Both the position numbers and the translations under genes were made by a program. The notes under the pieces were generated by a model, which searched no databases, was not told the origin of the DNA, and saw only the letters and a program-made list of their open reading frames with translations. This document shows positions 1 to 8,674 of a stretch of 64,000 nt of DNA, piece after piece (position 1 is the stretch's first letter; each line of letters starts with the position of its first letter). Origin of the DNA: Profundicola sp964553105 (lineage in GTDB: Bacteria > Bacteroidota > Bacteroidia > Flavobacteriales > Weeksellaceae); contig CAZKJO010000004.1 of assembly GCA_964553105.1 (NCBI GenBank), forward strand, positions 1 through 64,000, written 5' to 3'.

Positions 1-2306
1 GCATCAAGCTCAAATTTCTTTCTGAACTTGAAAGTATTGGTTAGGGATCCAGAGTAGAAATTGGACTTGTTCTCTAGTTTAATGTTATTATTTCTTGACT
101 CAAAATCAGCAAAGCTTAAACTTCCATTTATTTTTAAGGTATAAACTTTATTGAATCTTTTAGAAGCATAAATAGAGTAGGACCAAGTGTTCTCAGGCGT
201 TTCTGAGTTAAATGGTGTACTAAATTGTATTTGATCTGCGAAAAATCCTTCGGTTCTAATGTTGTCCGTCTTTTTAGAATAACTAAGACTTGTCCAAAGG
301 TTGAAGAATTTAAAATAATTAAAAATGTTATAGCTCAAATTTACTTTTTGATATCTAGCTTCTCGCAAGTCAGCAGAACCTCTGTAAATATTAAAGTAAC
401 CTTGAATATCATAAGCTTCGGTCAATTCTTTAATTTGTGGAATTTCATAGGTGTGTTCGTAATTAAGCCTTAGCGAACTAGCATTATTAAAATTATATTC
501 TCCATTAAAATGAGGTAAAACTCTCGTCAAATCAAGAGAACTATGTGTTTGAGTCCCCACATTTTCTGTCTTGAATTTGTGGATTCCAGCACCTAAATCA
601 AATTTAAATTTATCGATTTTACGCGTATAAGTTGCGTCTGCATAGAGTTCGGTAAAGTCAAATTCCATTTGTGTTGGTGTAAACTCATTCTGAATTAATT
701 GATCATTGTTATATAATGAATTATTTAATTTTTGATCATTTTTATTTAAACCTAACTTAATTCTAATATTACTTAAATTGGTAATTAAATGATTGTAAAT
801 CGCCAATCCTTGAAACGTATTGGATACTAATTCTTGGTTTTCGTTTAAGGAGTACAAATCGTTTATGGGTGTAAACTCAAAGAATCCAGCAAAGGGTTCT
901 TCGGTAGCGGTTAGTTGTAAATCAGGAGATTCTTTTTGGTGCGAATGCGTTAAATACACCCCAAAATTATCGTCTTTTCCGACTTTTCTAATATAGCTCA
1001 ACCTTTGGCTAACATTCGTGTTATCTCTTTGTTGTTTGGTTTTTCTAAAGATGCTCGCTTCTGTATCATCATTCATAAAACTATTGATGTCGCTTATGTT
1101 TTCTTGATTTTGCTCGTTGAAATTGATGCGATATTTCAGATTAGATTTAGAATTAATGGTGTAGTCTAATTTTAATCTAGAGATAAAAGAAAAAATATCC
1201 TGATTATTGGTCTTTTCGTCACGTTGGGTGAAATTAGAATAAATTCTTTCGGTACTGGATTCATAATTCAAGTTATTATCTGTTGCCAAGGCAAAAGCCG
1301 TGATGTTCATTTTTTTAATTGGTTCATAACCAAAGTGAAAAGCTCCTAAGTGATTGCTCATGCTCGTGGCTTTTTGCCCCGAACCGAACATCACATTCGC
1401 CATGCTCGAACGCAAGGCATTTGAACCTCCTTCTTCCATAAACTCAGAGATTCCGCCCAAGAATTGAAAGTAATCTTCGTTGGAGAAAACGGTTTTACCA
1501 TAGGTATTGAAATCCGAAATCAATGTTGCATCGGTTTTAGGGCTAAACCTAAAGAGCTTTTCTTGTAAATCATAATGTTTATCGGCATCACCACCCAGAG
1601 AGACATTCCCAAAAATTAGATTTTTCTTGTCTTCTTTTAAGACAATATTCAGCTCTGGCTGCTCTTCGTCTTGCATGGAATTCGCAAAAGGATTGGCCTT
1701 AAACTTCTTATTCAACTGAATTTTATCTACAGCATCTGAGGGTAAGTTTTTGGTTAAAAGCTTGGTGTTTCCACCAAAGATTTCTCGGCCTTCTACTTTA
1801 ATCGAACGTATTTCCTTACCTTGATAAAAAACTTTGCCATCTTCTACTTGAATTCCAGGTAATTTTTTTAAAATATCCTCTAGTGTTTCTTCACTTCCTG
1901 TTTTAAATGAATCGGCATCATATTCTATGGTATCACCTTTCACCTTAATAGGAATTCTACCTTGCGCCACAATATCCTGCAGTTTTATACTTGAATTTTG
2001 AAGAATAATCTCTTCGCGCATGTTTTTATTTAAAGTAATTTTTTTAAGAAGTGGTTCGTAGTTTACATGCTCAATTTCAATTTCATAATTTTTGCCACAA
2101 TCCATTTCGAGTTTAAATTCTCCTTCTTTATCAGAAAAGGTAAATCCAGCACTTTTGTTATTTTCATCAAATGCCGAAATAGAGGCATCATATACCGGAA
2201 ATTGTAATGAGTCTAAAACCATTCCGCGGTAGTTGCATTTCTCTTGTGCGGATAAAAAATTAAAGGATAAAATTAAAAATAGGAAGTAAAAATGAGTCTT
2301 TTGCAT
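1..2306 (-). CDS. Outer-membrane beta-barrel protein (TonB-receptor-like), 3' end beyond window
   Basis: An uninterrupted reading frame runs from an ATG at 2306 to the window edge, at least 768 codons with no stop. The first ~21 residues form a signal peptide (MQKTHFYFLFLIL... ending LSAQ). Residues ~24-105 resemble a carboxypeptidase-regulatory-like beta-sandwich. Residues ~110-200 form a plug-like region with GDTIEYDADSF and a KLPGIQVEDG segment, typical of Bacteroidota outer-membrane beta-barrel (OMP_b-brl) proteins related to TonB-dependent receptors. The rest is rich in alternating aromatic/polar strands, as in a barrel. I see no clear TonB box. It lies just downstream of three GLPGLI genes on the same strand, a pairing common in Flavobacteriia. 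The substrate cannot be told from sequence. The family call is firm; the function is inferred. Confidence 0.88.
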   Translation of the reverse strand, partial: MQKTHFYFLFLILSFNFLSAQEKCNYRGMVLDSLQFPVYDASISAFDENNKSAGFTFSDKEGEFKLEMDCGKNYEIEIEHVNYEPLLKKITLNKNMREEIILQNSSIKLQDIVAQGRIPIKVKGDTIEYDADSFKTGSEETLEDILKKLPGIQVEDGKVFYQGKEIRSIKVEGREIFGGNTKLLTKNLPSDAVDKIQLNKKFKANPFANSMQDEEQPELNIVLKEDKKNLIFGNVSLGGDADKHYDLQEKLFRFSPKTDATLISDFNTYGKTVFSNEDYFQFLGGISEFMEEGGSNALRSSMANVMFGSGQKATSMSNHLGAFHFGYEPIKKMNITAFALATDNNLNYESSTERIYSNFTQRDEKTNNQDIFSFISRLKLDYTINSKSNLKYRINFNEQNQENISDINSFMNDDTEASIFRKTKQQRDNTNVSQRLSYIRKVGKDDNFGVYLTHSHQKESPDLQLTATEEPFAGFFEFTPINDLYSLNENQELVSNTFQGLAIYNHLITNLSNIRIKLGLNKNDQKLNNSLYNNDQLIQNEFTPTQMEFDFTELYADATYTRKIDKFKFDLGAGIHKFKTENVGTQTHSSLDLTRVLPHFNGEYNFNNASSLRLNYEHTYEIPQIKELTEAYDIQGYFNIYRGSADLREARYQKVNLSYNIFNYFKFFNLWTSLSYSKKTDNIRTEGFFADQIQFSTPFNSETPENTWSYSIYASKRFNKVYTLKINGSLSFADFESRNNNIKLENKSNFYSGSLTNTFKFRKKFELD

Positions 2307-2519
2307 GTTTCTTTTTTAAAAAATATAATCCACGATTTGATAAGACGAATATAAAATAATTCTGCTACACAAAACATCCTAAAATAGGAGGGAGGAAGTT
2401 CATTGGGTTTAAATTCGTATATCCATGGAGCTGGATTTAAAAAAGTGAGTAAATCTCTGTTCGAAAACTTACTCACTATCATTTATTGTTTCAATAAAAA
2501 ATTATAGATGTTTAATACT

Positions 2520-3281
2520 TTATTCGGTGTCAACGCCGCCACCCATCATTTCCTGAATTTTCTTTTGCATTTCTAGCATTTCTTTTTCAAATGCTTCTTG
2601 GGTTAATTCTTTACCACCTGAAGGTTTCGTGATTTTGATTTCCTCATCTCTCACGACTACCGAAAGAGCAGTAACACTAATGTCTACACCATTGGTTTTA
2701 AACTCAGATTTAAGAATTAAACCTGGTAAACCCCAAGTTCTGTCTGGCCCATCTTTAATCGTAATCTTTGGCGTAAACCAAGCTTTAGCAGAAATGGTAT
2801 CATTATATTGCCCCATAGCTTTTCTGGTATTGAATCCGGCGATTTCTTCGTTCTCGCGCGTGATTTCCCAAGTATATTCTGGTAATTTATCTTTTACCAA
2901 ATATTTAGTACCCATCACATCATATGGCTTCAAAAAGGTTCCTTCTTTTAAATCTTTATAAAAAACACCTTTGTCTTGACTCATAATTTGTTGGGTAATC
3001 ATTCCTACAGGTGATTGCGCATTGCTAATTTTCTCAACCATCTCATAAGTAGATTCCTTACCGTTGGTTTTTAGGATATAATTAATCTTAATTCCATCGG
3101 CTAATTCTTGTCTAATTTGATCGGCTACTTGTGCACGATATTGCTGTGGAACATTTTGAATTACGGTTTCGGCATCCATGTCCATGCGCAATTCGTAGGT
3201 AACTTCTACAAATTCTGTAGATTTTTGTGCTTGGATAGTAATTGCTAAACAAGCAAATAAGAGTAGAAATATGTTTTTCAT
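2520..3281 (-). CDS. GLPGLI family secreted protein (copy 1)
   Basis: A protein of 253 residues with an N-terminal signal peptide (MKNIFLLLFACLAITIQAQ) and the diagnostic GLPGLI motif (WGLPGLILKSEF) in the second half. I chose the ATG at 3281 over an in-frame one 18 bases upstream because it gives a clean signal peptide. The GLPGLI family is found in Bacteroidota, often in tandem copies and next to outer-membrane receptor genes. Its biochemical role is unknown. Here it is the last of three paralogues and is followed, after about 210 noncoding bases, by a beta-barrel receptor gene. The C-terminus EMMGGGVDTE resembles the GVDTS endings of the other two copies. Localisation is periplasmic or outer-membrane associated by inference. 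Confidence 0.9.
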   Translation of the reverse strand: MKNIFLLLFACLAITIQAQKSTEFVEVTYELRMDMDAETVIQNVPQQYRAQVADQIRQELADGIKINYILKTNGKESTYEMVEKISNAQSPVGMITQQIMSQDKGVFYKDLKEGTFLKPYDVMGTKYLVKDKLPEYTWEITRENEEIAGFNTRKAMGQYNDTISAKAWFTPKITIKDGPDRTWGLPGLILKSEFKTNGVDISVTALSVVVRDEEIKITKPSGGKELTQEAFEKEMLEMQKKIQEMMGGGVDTE

Positions 3282-3353
3282 GATGATAATTTTATACATA
3301 AGACGAACAAAACATTTTTATGTTACAACCCGATATGTTAAATAAAACTCGAA

Positions 3354-3506
3354 TTAATCGAGGCTTTTAGGTTTGCCAGAGAACAGGAGAGCGATACCTC
3401 CACCAATCAAAAAACCTAGCAAAAAATCGTACTCACTATCCCAAGTAAACATAATTATGCTACCAATAATGGCTATAATCAGACCAAGAATTCTATAAAT
3501 ATTCAT
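3354..3506 (-). CDS. Small two-helix membrane peptide, 50 aa
   Basis: A complete short frame runs from ATG at 3506 to TAA at 3354. It encodes 50 residues with two hydrophobic segments (LGLIIAIIGSIIMFTW and FLLGFLIGGGIALLF) joined by an acidic turn, and a basic tail GKPKSLD. The glycine-rich second helix and charged loop look like a genuine small membrane protein. It sits between GLPGLI copies 1 and 2 on their strand, with short spacers of 72 and 15 bases. I do not recognise the family. It could be a small hypothetical membrane protein co-transcribed with the GLPGLI genes. Confidence 0.65.
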   Translation of the reverse strand: MNIYRILGLIIAIIGSIIMFTWDSEYDFLLGFLIGGGIALLFSGKPKSLD

Positions 3507-3521
3507 AATTTGTTTTAGTGG

Positions 3522-4201
3522 TTAATCAGAAGTGTCAACCCCTTGAGAGTACATTTCTTNNNNNNNNNNNNNNNNNNNNNNNNNNNNNNNNNNNNNNNNN
3601 NNNNNNNNNNNNNNNNNNNNNNNNNNNNNNNNNNNNNNNNNNNNNNNNNNNNNNNNNNNCCAGGTAAACCCCAAATATCTTCTGGTCCTGCTTTATAAGT
3701 GATCTGTGGAGCATACCAGGCTGTTTCTTCTTTGTCTTCACTTTTAATAACAGCTTTCCTTACTTTAATCCCTAAAATCTCTTTGGTTTCTCGTGTTAAT
3801 TCCCATTCATAGGTGGGTAATTCACTTTTGATTAGGGTGAATTTACCATTAGCAGTAAAAGATTTGAAGGTAACTCCTGTATTATAATTAGAATATACCT
3901 TTTCGTCGGGCACACCAAATGTTACGGACATAGATCGGCCTTCGTTCATTTCAGTTTGATCATTTTTTATTTTTTCAACAAAAACAAATTGAGCTTCATT
4001 GTTATAGACAATCATTTCATAATCCCTTATTTCCTCCATCGCTTTTCTTAAGGCTTCAGCAAGTTCTGCATTATTTTTTATAATCTCTTGAGAAATGTCA
4101 TATTTAGTTTGCTTTCCATATTTAATCTTCAATGCATCTTGTGCAAAGAATGGACTAGATATGAAAAGAATAAATGATAGTAATGTAATTTTAATATTCA
4201 T
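3522..4201 (-). CDS. GLPGLI family secreted protein (copy 2), interrupted by assembly gap
   Basis: It starts at ATG 4201 with a signal peptide (MNIKITLLSFILFISSPFFAQ), followed by a body closely related to copy 3 (DALKIKYGKQ, YEWELTRETKEILGIKVRKA). The frame reaches IWGLP and enters a run of N. Reading straight through 100 N gives an unrelated tail. The bases past the gap in another frame read MYSQGVDTSD then TAA at 3522-3524, matching the MLSQGVDTSN end of copy 3. The gene is therefore probably intact, and roughly 180 bases are missing rather than 100. It lies 11 bases downstream of copy 3 and is probably in the same operon. The role is the unknown GLPGLI function. Confidence 0.85.
3560..3659. 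other. Assembly gap (100 N) inside GLPGLI copy 2
   Basis: Exactly 100 N, a nominal scaffold gap. By comparison with copy 3, about 60 residues are hidden here, so the true length is near 180 bases and the reading frame across the N run is meaningless. Confidence 0.95.
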
Positions 4202-4212
4202 AGTTTTTAGAT

Positions 4213-4962
4213 TTAATTTGATGTATCTACGCCTTGAGAAAGCATCTCTTTTAATTTTTGTTGTTGTTCATCATAGAAAATATTGTATTCCTCTTGCGAA
4301 ATACTTTTGCTATCCTTGGGTTGAGTGATTTTAATCGTATTGGCATCTAAAAATTCGATTTCCTGTGCAAATATGATTTCCGAATTTATACCATTCGGGC
4401 CGTCCCAAAGCCTTTCGTATTCCAAAATTAAACCTGGCAATCCTGAAATATCTAGAGGTCCAGCTTTATATGGAATTTCCGGAGCATACCAAGCAATACC
4501 TTTGGTCTTTCCATCTACATAGGTAGCTTTTCTAACTTCAATGCCTAAAATATTCTTTGTTTCTCGCGTTAATTCCCAATTGAACTCTCTCAGGTCACCT
4601 TTTATATAAGTCTCTTTTCCTCTAACATTAGCTTTTCTATAATGAGTTCCCGTGTTGTAGTTTGTATATCTAAGGTAAGATTCTCCGCCACCTAGACTGA
4701 TGGATGATGAAAATGAACTGCCTTCAGTTTGTTGATTATTAATTTTTTCAACTAATTGGTATGTTGCTTCTTGATTGGAATAGATAAACTCATAGTCCTT
4801 AATTTCTTCTGACATTTTTATGTAATGCGCCCTGATATTAGGATTCGATTTGGCCTGCTCAGACATAGCTAATTTCAACTGATTACCATATTTAATCTTC
4901 AATGCATCTTGGGCAAACAAACCCGTGCTAAGAATTAAACAGATAAAAGTAAGTACACGCAT
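4213..4962 (-). CDS. GLPGLI family secreted protein (copy 3)
   Basis: A protein of 249 residues beginning with a signal peptide (MRVLTFICLILSTGLFAQ) and containing the family motif as SGLPGLILEYE about residue 180. The segment FNWELTRETKNILGIEVRKA is nearly shared with copy 2, showing a recent local duplication. Copy 1 is more distant. It is the first gene of the minus-strand run GLPGLI-GLPGLI-small peptide-GLPGLI-receptor. The function of the family is unknown; secretion across the inner membrane is clear from the signal peptide. Confidence 0.9.
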   Translation of the reverse strand: MRVLTFICLILSTGLFAQDALKIKYGNQLKLAMSEQAKSNPNIRAHYIKMSEEIKDYEFIYSNQEATYQLVEKINNQQTEGSSFSSSISLGGGESYLRYTNYNTGTHYRKANVRGKETYIKGDLREFNWELTRETKNILGIEVRKATYVDGKTKGIAWYAPEIPYKAGPLDISGLPGLILEYERLWDGPNGINSEIIFAQEIEFLDANTIKITQPKDSKSISQEEYNIFYDEQQQKLKEMLSQGVDTSN

Positions 4963-5023
4963 AAATGTATTTGTTTTAAATATTTAAGCGGTAAGTTACA
5001 ATTATTCAATAAATAAAGAAAAA

Positions 5024-6007
5024 CTAATCTAAGTCTGTGATTTTTTTTCGGCCTAATATAAAATATTGCCAAGGCACGAATCTATGTTTCCAGAATCTTT
5101 TTCCGGGGCTCTTTCGAGATTTAAGATAATGCCCGACTTTCGCATAAAAACTAAAATGAGCTTTTAGAATAGCCATGAAATGCCCAAAACCTTCGTAACG
5201 CCAAAACACAAATGCAGTAACGCCATCCAATACCATTCGAGAAAAAACAACCGGTAGAATTTTATAGGTTGGAAGATTTCTGACTAACATCCATAAACTG
5301 TTTCTGAAGTTAAGATAAGTTTTGTTAGGACTATTGCTTAATGTTCCACCACCTACATGATATACAGAGGATTTACCAGTATAATAAATTTTTCTATCGG
5401 CGTTGTTGAGTCTCCAACACAAATCGATTTCTTCCATGTGAGCAAAGAAAGCTTCGTCAAAACCACCTTGTTCCCAAAAATCTTTGGATCGAATAAACAT
5501 ACAAGCACCAGTTGCCCAAAATATTTGAATTTCGTCGTCATATTGGCCATGATCTTCTTCTAATGTCCAAAACACACGTCCTCTACAATATGGATATCCA
5601 AAATTATCTAGAAAACCACCTGCCGCACCAGCGTATTCAAATTTGTTTTTATGATGAAAATCTAAAATCTTAGGTTGTGCTGCGGCAATTTCTTCATTTT
5701 TAAATAATTCAAACATAGGAGCAAGCCAATTCGCCGTAACTTCTACATCTGAATTTAATAAACAATAAATATCCGCATCAATGTTTTTTAAACCTTGATT
5801 ATATCCACCAGCATAACCATAATTCTCTTGGTTTTTAATGATTTTAACCTGCGAGAAATTTTGTTCAACATAGTGAATAGAATCATCGGTAGAAGCATTG
5901 TCTATAATGTATATATCAGCTTCTTTAGAATGCTCGCAGACGGTAGCCAAAAACTGTTCTAGAAGTTTTCTTCCGTTCCAATTAAGTATGACGACAGCTA
6001 TTTTCAA
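5024..6007 (-). CDS. Glycosyltransferase family 2
   Basis: A protein of 327 residues with a GT-A fold start (MKIAVVILNWNGRKLL), the nucleotide-binding IIDNASTDDS at about 34-43, ENYGYAGGYNQG at about 61-72 and a DxD-like NSDVEV near residue 86. Further on come acceptor-side motifs: GACMFIRS, GGFDEAFFAHMEEIDLCWR and YHVGGGTL. This matches rhamnosyltransferase-like inverting GT2 enzymes that extend surface glycans from nucleotide sugars. The C-terminal ~80 residues contain hydrophobic/aromatic helices that may associate with the membrane. Its ATG overlaps the stop of the upstream lipid A acyltransferase by 4 bases, so the two are translationally coupled, suggesting work on LPS or another surface glycolipid. 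Donor and acceptor are not predictable. Confidence 0.92.
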   Translation of the reverse strand: MKIAVVILNWNGRKLLEQFLATVCEHSKEADIYIIDNASTDDSIHYVEQNFSQVKIIKNQENYGYAGGYNQGLKNIDADIYCLLNSDVEVTANWLAPMFELFKNEEIAAAQPKILDFHHKNKFEYAGAAGGFLDNFGYPYCRGRVFWTLEEDHGQYDDEIQIFWATGACMFIRSKDFWEQGGFDEAFFAHMEEIDLCWRLNNADRKIYYTGKSSVYHVGGGTLSNSPNKTYLNFRNSLWMLVRNLPTYKILPVVFSRMVLDGVTAFVFWRYEGFGHFMAILKAHFSFYAKVGHYLKSRKSPGKRFWKHRFVPWQYFILGRKKITDLD

Positions 6008-6873
6008 TAGTGAATTCCTTTTTTATATTTCCACCTTTTGTGTGTCCACATATAATTGGCTGGATCTTGCTGAATGTTTTTCTCTAATAAATCAAAGAAT
6101 TTATGAACGATTTCATTTTCTTTAAATTCATCACCATCTGGTGTAATTTCTATCACTTCATACTCATATTTGCCACGCTTGGGCTTGCTAATGTTTAAAT
6201 ATACAATCCCCATATTTTTTCGTCTGGCCAACTTATCAAAACCTTGGAAAACAGGTGTGGTTTGATTTAAGAATTGTAAATCATATCTAATGGCTTTCTT
6301 ATAAGGGCTCTGATCTGCTACCATTAAAAATAGAGAATCTCCATCATTTGGGATTCTTAGAATTCCTTCGGTTGCCTTTTGCATTGGAATGGTTTCGCCA
6401 TTGAATTTCTCTCTACTTTTCTTAATGATTTCGTTTACCAATTCATTTTTAGCAACATGATATACCGCAAAAATATTAGGAGTTGGAAGATGTATACCCA
6501 AACCTTTTAGCCATTCCCAATTAAAAACATGACCACACAAAACCATTACGTTTCGCTTTTCATCATAAATTCGTTGCATAACCTCTATATTCTTCACAGA
6601 GATGCGCTGGTCTATTTCTTCTTGAGAAATGGTGATGCCTTTTATGGTTTCAACCGTAAAATCACAAAAATTTTTATTAAACTGCTTAGAAATCTGTTGG
6701 ATCTCCTTGTCTGACTTCTCAGGAAATGAGTTTTTTAAATTCTCAATAACTACTTTTTTTCTATACTTAATCACGTAGTTTTGAAGAAAATATAAAAAAT
6801 TTGATAATTTATATAAGACTCCTAAAGGTAGAGCCGATAAACCGTAAAGTAGCTTCTTGTAGATTGTATTCAT
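6004..6873 (-). CDS. Lipid A biosynthesis acyltransferase (LpxL/HtrB family)
   Basis: About 289 residues from the ATG at 6873. A second in-frame ATG 12 bases upstream would add MLST. An N-terminal hydrophobic stretch (LLYGLSALPLGVLYKLSNFLYF) anchors it in the inner membrane. The catalytic HX4(D/E) motif appears as GHVFNWEW, with His near 115 and Glu near 120. Other family features are VVIENLKNSFPEKS, VADQSP and a C-terminal YMWTHKRWKYKK. The family transfers acyl chains from acyl-ACP to lipid A precursors. It is the first gene of a two-gene unit with the glycosyltransferase. Whether it adds the fourth, fifth or another chain is not visible. An LpxH-like gene lies elsewhere in the window. Confidence 0.92.
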   Translation of the reverse strand: MNTIYKKLLYGLSALPLGVLYKLSNFLYFLQNYVIKYRKKVVIENLKNSFPEKSDKEIQQISKQFNKNFCDFTVETIKGITISQEEIDQRISVKNIEVMQRIYDEKRNVMVLCGHVFNWEWLKGLGIHLPTPNIFAVYHVAKNELVNEIIKKSREKFNGETIPMQKATEGILRIPNDGDSLFLMVADQSPYKKAIRYDLQFLNQTTPVFQGFDKLARRKNMGIVYLNISKPKRGKYEYEVIEITPDGDEFKENEIVHKFFDLLEKNIQQDPANYMWTHKRWKYKKGIHY

Positions 6874-6959
6874 AGTGCTCAACAAAGGTATGATTTCTTT
6901 TATAATCAGCGATTTCAGAAGACTGAAAATTAGTTTAAAATCACATAGATTAAAATAAC

Positions 6960-6967
6960 TATATTTG
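6960..6967 (+). promoter_or_regulatory. Bacteroidota -7 promoter element for the OmpA gene
   Basis: TATATTTG matches the TAnnTTTG consensus and lies 27 bases before the ATG at 6994. No good TTTG -33 partner is seen 17-23 bases upstream, so the call rests on the -7 box and its position. Confidence 0.5.
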
Positions 6968-6993
6968 TTTTAATTAATTAGAACCAAAAAGCT

Positions 6994-8550
6994 ATGAGTT
7001 TGAATTTATTAGACAGGATTAAAAATGAAATTACCACCACGGTAATTGATAAAATTAGTAATTATGTTGGCGAAAGTAGAGGTAATACTTCTAATGCTGT
7101 TACGGGAGCAATTCCAACTATTTTAGGATTCATTACAGAAAAGTCTAAGGTAGACAGCAGTGCTAATACTTTGGTAAACCTAGCAGCGAATAACGAATTA
7201 AATGATTTGTTTAAAGATTCTAACTTTACTGATGTATATGAGCGCAACAGAGACTCGCTAATGGTACAAGGAAAAACTTTGCTTTCTGCTTTATTCGGAG
7301 ATAAAGAAGCAAAATTAAGTCAAGAAATAGCTAATTATGCGAGAATAGAAAAGGATGCTTCTAGCAGTATTTTAGCTTCAATCCTTCCGCTGATCATGAA
7401 TGTGTTGGGCGAAGAGATTTCTAAACAAGGTTTGACTGCCGAAAGCTTATCTGGTTTATTTGCTGAGCAAAAAGAATCCATATTTGCCGCCATTCCGTCA
7501 GGTTTAGAATCTTTGGTTGGGGCTTTAGGCTTAGGTAAAATGGGAACTGTTGCAAGCGAGACAACTACTCGCGTTGCTCCAAGTATCCAAGAAAAACTTA
7601 GAAAAACCCAAGCAGAAGCCACGCGCAGAGTAAACGATGATATCGACCTTTCTGATGACGAGGATGATAATGAAGCAACTGGGTTCACCAAGTGGTTATT
7701 CCCACTTCTAGGAATTATTGTAGCGCTTGGATTATTGTGGTTGTTGATGAAACAATGTAATGATGATACAACCACTGAACAAGCTACAACCGAAATTAAC
7801 ACGGCAGATATTCAAAACTTTGCAACTTATACGCTGAATGATAATCAGGAGGTAGTTAATGCTGAAGCTAATCCTTTATTAAATGCGGAAAGCAATCCAA
7901 TTATTATAGACAACGAAAATTATAAACTTATAGAGGATGGTTTTGTAGTTGATTCCAACGGAGATTTAGTTTATGATATGGATGGTGCTGCCATCAAAAT
8001 CGTTGACGATTTAGCAGTTGTTTCAGGTGCTGTAAGTGGAGATTATGATGAGGCTAAAAATAGATTTGTTTATGATATTGGAGAGACAACAGAAATCGAA
8101 TTGGCCGATGGAACTAAGATAAATGTAGGTAATAAGTCCACCGAATGGAAATTATTTGATTTTATCACCAACGATGCTAATTCAGTTTCTGATGATAAAA
8201 CACAAGGTTGGATTACCATGGATAGAGTTTATTTTGAAACAAATAAAAATACCTTAGATGCTGAGTCTAGACAACAGCTAGATAATATTGCTGCTATTCT
8301 AAAGGCATATCCAAATGCAAAAGCTAAGTTCGGTGGATACACAGATAATGCTGGTGCAGATGATGTGAATATTCCATTATCAGATGCAAGAGCCAAGGCT
8401 GTTATGGCAGATGTAGTAAATTCAGGAATTGATGCAGGAAGATTATCTGCAGAAGGTTATGGATCTCTACATCCTATTTGTCCTGCGAATGATACACCAG
8501 CTTGTATGGCACAGAACAGAAGAGTAGATATTAGAGTTACGGCAAAGTAA
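6994..8550 (+). CDS. DUF937 - transmembrane - OmpA domain protein
   Basis: A protein of 518 residues. Residues ~1-180 are a DUF937/YidB-like helical domain (ISNYVGESRGNTSNAVTGA..., ILASILPLIMNVLG). An acidic linker, then one transmembrane helix at about 234-252 (WLFPLLGIIVALGLLWLL), separates it from an extracytoplasmic part. A middle region (~290-390) contains repeated short beta motifs (GFVVDSNGDLVYD, DLAVVSGAVSGDYDEA). The C-terminal OmpA domain (~405-518) has the peptidoglycan-binding signature GGYTDNAGADDVNIPLSDARA and ends RRVDIRV. There is no signal peptide, so DUF937 is predicted cytoplasmic and OmpA periplasmic, linking cytoplasm or inner membrane to cell wall. It is monocistronic, bounded by a -7 box and a terminator. 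The fold calls are firm; the role is inferred. Confidence 0.9.
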   Translation: MSLNLLDRIKNEITTTVIDKISNYVGESRGNTSNAVTGAIPTILGFITEKSKVDSSANTLVNLAANNELNDLFKDSNFTDVYERNRDSLMVQGKTLLSALFGDKEAKLSQEIANYARIEKDASSSILASILPLIMNVLGEEISKQGLTAESLSGLFAEQKESIFAAIPSGLESLVGALGLGKMGTVASETTTRVAPSIQEKLRKTQAEATRRVNDDIDLSDDEDDNEATGFTKWLFPLLGIIVALGLLWLLMKQCNDDTTTEQATTEINTADIQNFATYTLNDNQEVVNAEANPLLNAESNPIIIDNENYKLIEDGFVVDSNGDLVYDMDGAAIKIVDDLAVVSGAVSGDYDEAKNRFVYDIGETTEIELADGTKINVGNKSTEWKLFDFITNDANSVSDDKTQGWITMDRVYFETNKNTLDAESRQQLDNIAAILKAYPNAKAKFGGYTDNAGADDVNIPLSDARAKAVMADVVNSGIDAGRLSAEGYGSLHPICPANDTPACMAQNRRVDIRVTAK

Positions 8551-8571
8551 TTTTAAAAATATTTTAAAAGA

Positions 8572-8598
8572 AAGCCCCAAATTTTCGGGGCTTTTTTT
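8572..8598 (+). terminator. Rho-independent terminator after the OmpA gene
   Basis: The stem AAGCCCC / GGGGCTT with an A/T-rich loop is followed by a run of seven T. It lies about 20 bases after the OmpA stop. Confidence 0.85.
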
Positions 8599-8646
8599 AT
8601 GTTTAAATTTAAAGTGTATTCAAAACACTTGCTTTAATTATTTAAC

Positions 8647-8654
8647 TATATTTG
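8647..8654 (+). promoter_or_regulatory. -7 promoter element for the MFS gene
   Basis: TATATTTG matches TAnnTTTG, 21 bases before the MFS ATG and downstream of the preceding terminator. The -33 box is weak. Confidence 0.5.
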
Positions 8655-8674
8655 TTAGACTTAACACGTTTTTT

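Noticed and set aside
225..473. An 82-aa plus-strand frame at the left end
   Set aside because: It is the shadow of the open minus-strand barrel gene, which runs without a stop through this region.
2307..2482. A 69-aa minus-strand frame ahead of the receptor gene
   Set aside because: It overlaps the receptor start in another frame and has no family-like features.
3515..4201. GLPGLI copy 2 as a frameshifted pseudogene with tail KKCTLKGLTLLINH
   Set aside because: The tail arises only from reading through 100 N. In the other frame past the gap the expected SQGVDTSD ending and stop are present.
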